NCBI GenBank assembly: GCA_031272415.1 | Contig: JAISTU010000086.1 | Location: forward strand, 1 to 14,048 | Source of the DNA: Bacteroidales bacterium | GTDB lineage: Bacteria > Bacteroidota > Bacteroidia > Bacteroidales > WCHB1-69 | Direction of reading: 5' to 3' | Length of the DNA stretch: 14,048 bases | Part shown: positions 13,720-14,048 of the stretch, in pieces | Position numbering within the stretch: the first letter of the stretch is position 1 | How the letters are laid out: the number at the start of each line of letters is the position of its first letter | Program-made: the position numbers and the translations under genes | Notes under the pieces: generated by a model | What the model was told of the DNA's origin: nothing | Database searches by the model: none | Seen by the model: only the letters and a program-made list of their open reading frames with translations

Positions 13720-14048
13720 GATACAAAAATAATTTTTAACTTTCATTTTTCAATTATTGATAACACTGTCCAAAAGTGCATTCAAAACACTTGGAAATTT
13801 GCCGTCGGGAAAAATAACTCTTTCACCAACGAAATGAAAGACAAAGCGGGGCTGAAAAAACAAGATTATGACAAATTTATTGACAAAATTGCCGACAAAT
13901 ATAACAACGCTTGGCTGACAACTGAAATAAACTTTGCCACAGCATCCGCTCAAAACGCAGCACGATGGATTGACTTCAAAAGCGAAGAAAATATTATCAA
14001 AAATCTTACCTATCAAACAATGGGTGATAATGTTGTGCGGTATGAACA
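13693..14048 (+). CDS. MuF-type phage head morphogenesis protein fragment (partial)
   Basis: A frame open from 13648 to the right edge with no stop, so the 3' end is outside the window. From about 13756 the translation looks like real protein: IIDNTVQKCIQNTWKFAVGKN, in two parts, then YDKFIDKIADKYNNAWL, TEINFATASAQNAARW, and finally LTYQTMGDNVVRYE at the edge. The order of a YNxxWLxxE helix, an A-x-SAQ-x-AARW helix and a Y-T-x-GDxxVR box is that of the C-terminal domain of Mu gpF/SPP1 gp7 head proteins. This is from memory of the family. The first 21 codons come from intergenic repeat and A/T-rich sequence, so the protein's own N-terminal part is missing. I read it as a phage-derived remnant, or the start of a degraded prophage or MuF-linked gene. 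The minus-strand frame across the same bases is its shadow. Confidence 0.6.
   Translation, partial: MFLFQNAKNDTKIIFNFHFSIIDNTVQKCIQNTWKFAVGKNNSFTNEMKDKAGLKKQDYDKFIDKIADKYNNAWLTTEINFATASAQNAARWIDFKSEENIIKNLTYQTMGDNVVRYE

Noticed and set aside
13750..14016. An 88-aa minus-strand frame at the right end
   Set aside because: It is the complement of the better-supported plus-strand MuF-like frame and shows no recognisable motif.

Overview
The window is AT-rich bacterial DNA that looks like a Bacteroidota (Bacteroidetes) chromosome. The main evidence is a set of promoters with the Bacteroidetes-type -7 box TAnnTTTG (seen as GTG-TATCTTTG or GTG-TATTTTTG), A-rich start regions without clear Shine-Dalgarno sites, a Bacteroidetes-type phosphoglycerate kinase, NhaD-type antiporter and BatE-like protein, and a lipoprotein-type HlyD adaptor. 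All intact genes lie on the + strand.

Layout. 1-275: intergenic repeats, then a promoter. 276-1475: pgk (glycolysis). 1553-4995: guaA (GMP synthesis), followed closely by a secreted protein with three LysM domains and a periplasmic-binding-like domain. 4996-5439: repeat-rich gap with a long inverted repeat. 5440-6774: nhaD (Na+/H+ antiport). 6775-7015: repeats and a promoter. 7016-7919: three overlapping genes (a candidate 40-codon ORF, a 69-aa acidic helical protein and a zeta-toxin-like P-loop kinase) that look like a toxin-antitoxin cassette. 8128-13149: a probable transcription unit with an HlyD-family lipoprotein adaptor, one YbhF-N-like ABC ATPase, apt (purine salvage), a BatE-like TPR/SH3 membrane protein and a tandem peptide-type ABC ATPase. 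13150-13692: about 540 bases without a gene, full of hairpins and repeats. 13693-14048: a reading frame that runs off the window and matches the C-terminal part of MuF-type phage head morphogenesis proteins, apparently without its own N-terminus.

How it fits together. The core genes are ordinary: glycolysis, guanine and adenine nucleotide synthesis or salvage, sodium/pH homeostasis, and envelope export. Neither ABC ATPase gene has a membrane permease beside it.

The most unusual content is between the genes. Five promoters share one architecture: two to three copies of a 7-bp A/T unit, then (in four of five) exactly 14 bp, then the -7 box. The gaps also carry several families of short dispersed repeats: a 9-nt-period element ending in GTTCAGACA, a GTAGAGACGT-type palindrome, a GGCATGCCTTGCC-type palindrome, a 45-bp element found in both orientations, and a 10-bp word CTCTACAYTC at their junctions. 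All assignments come from reading the sequence and remembered family motifs; no database search was possible.
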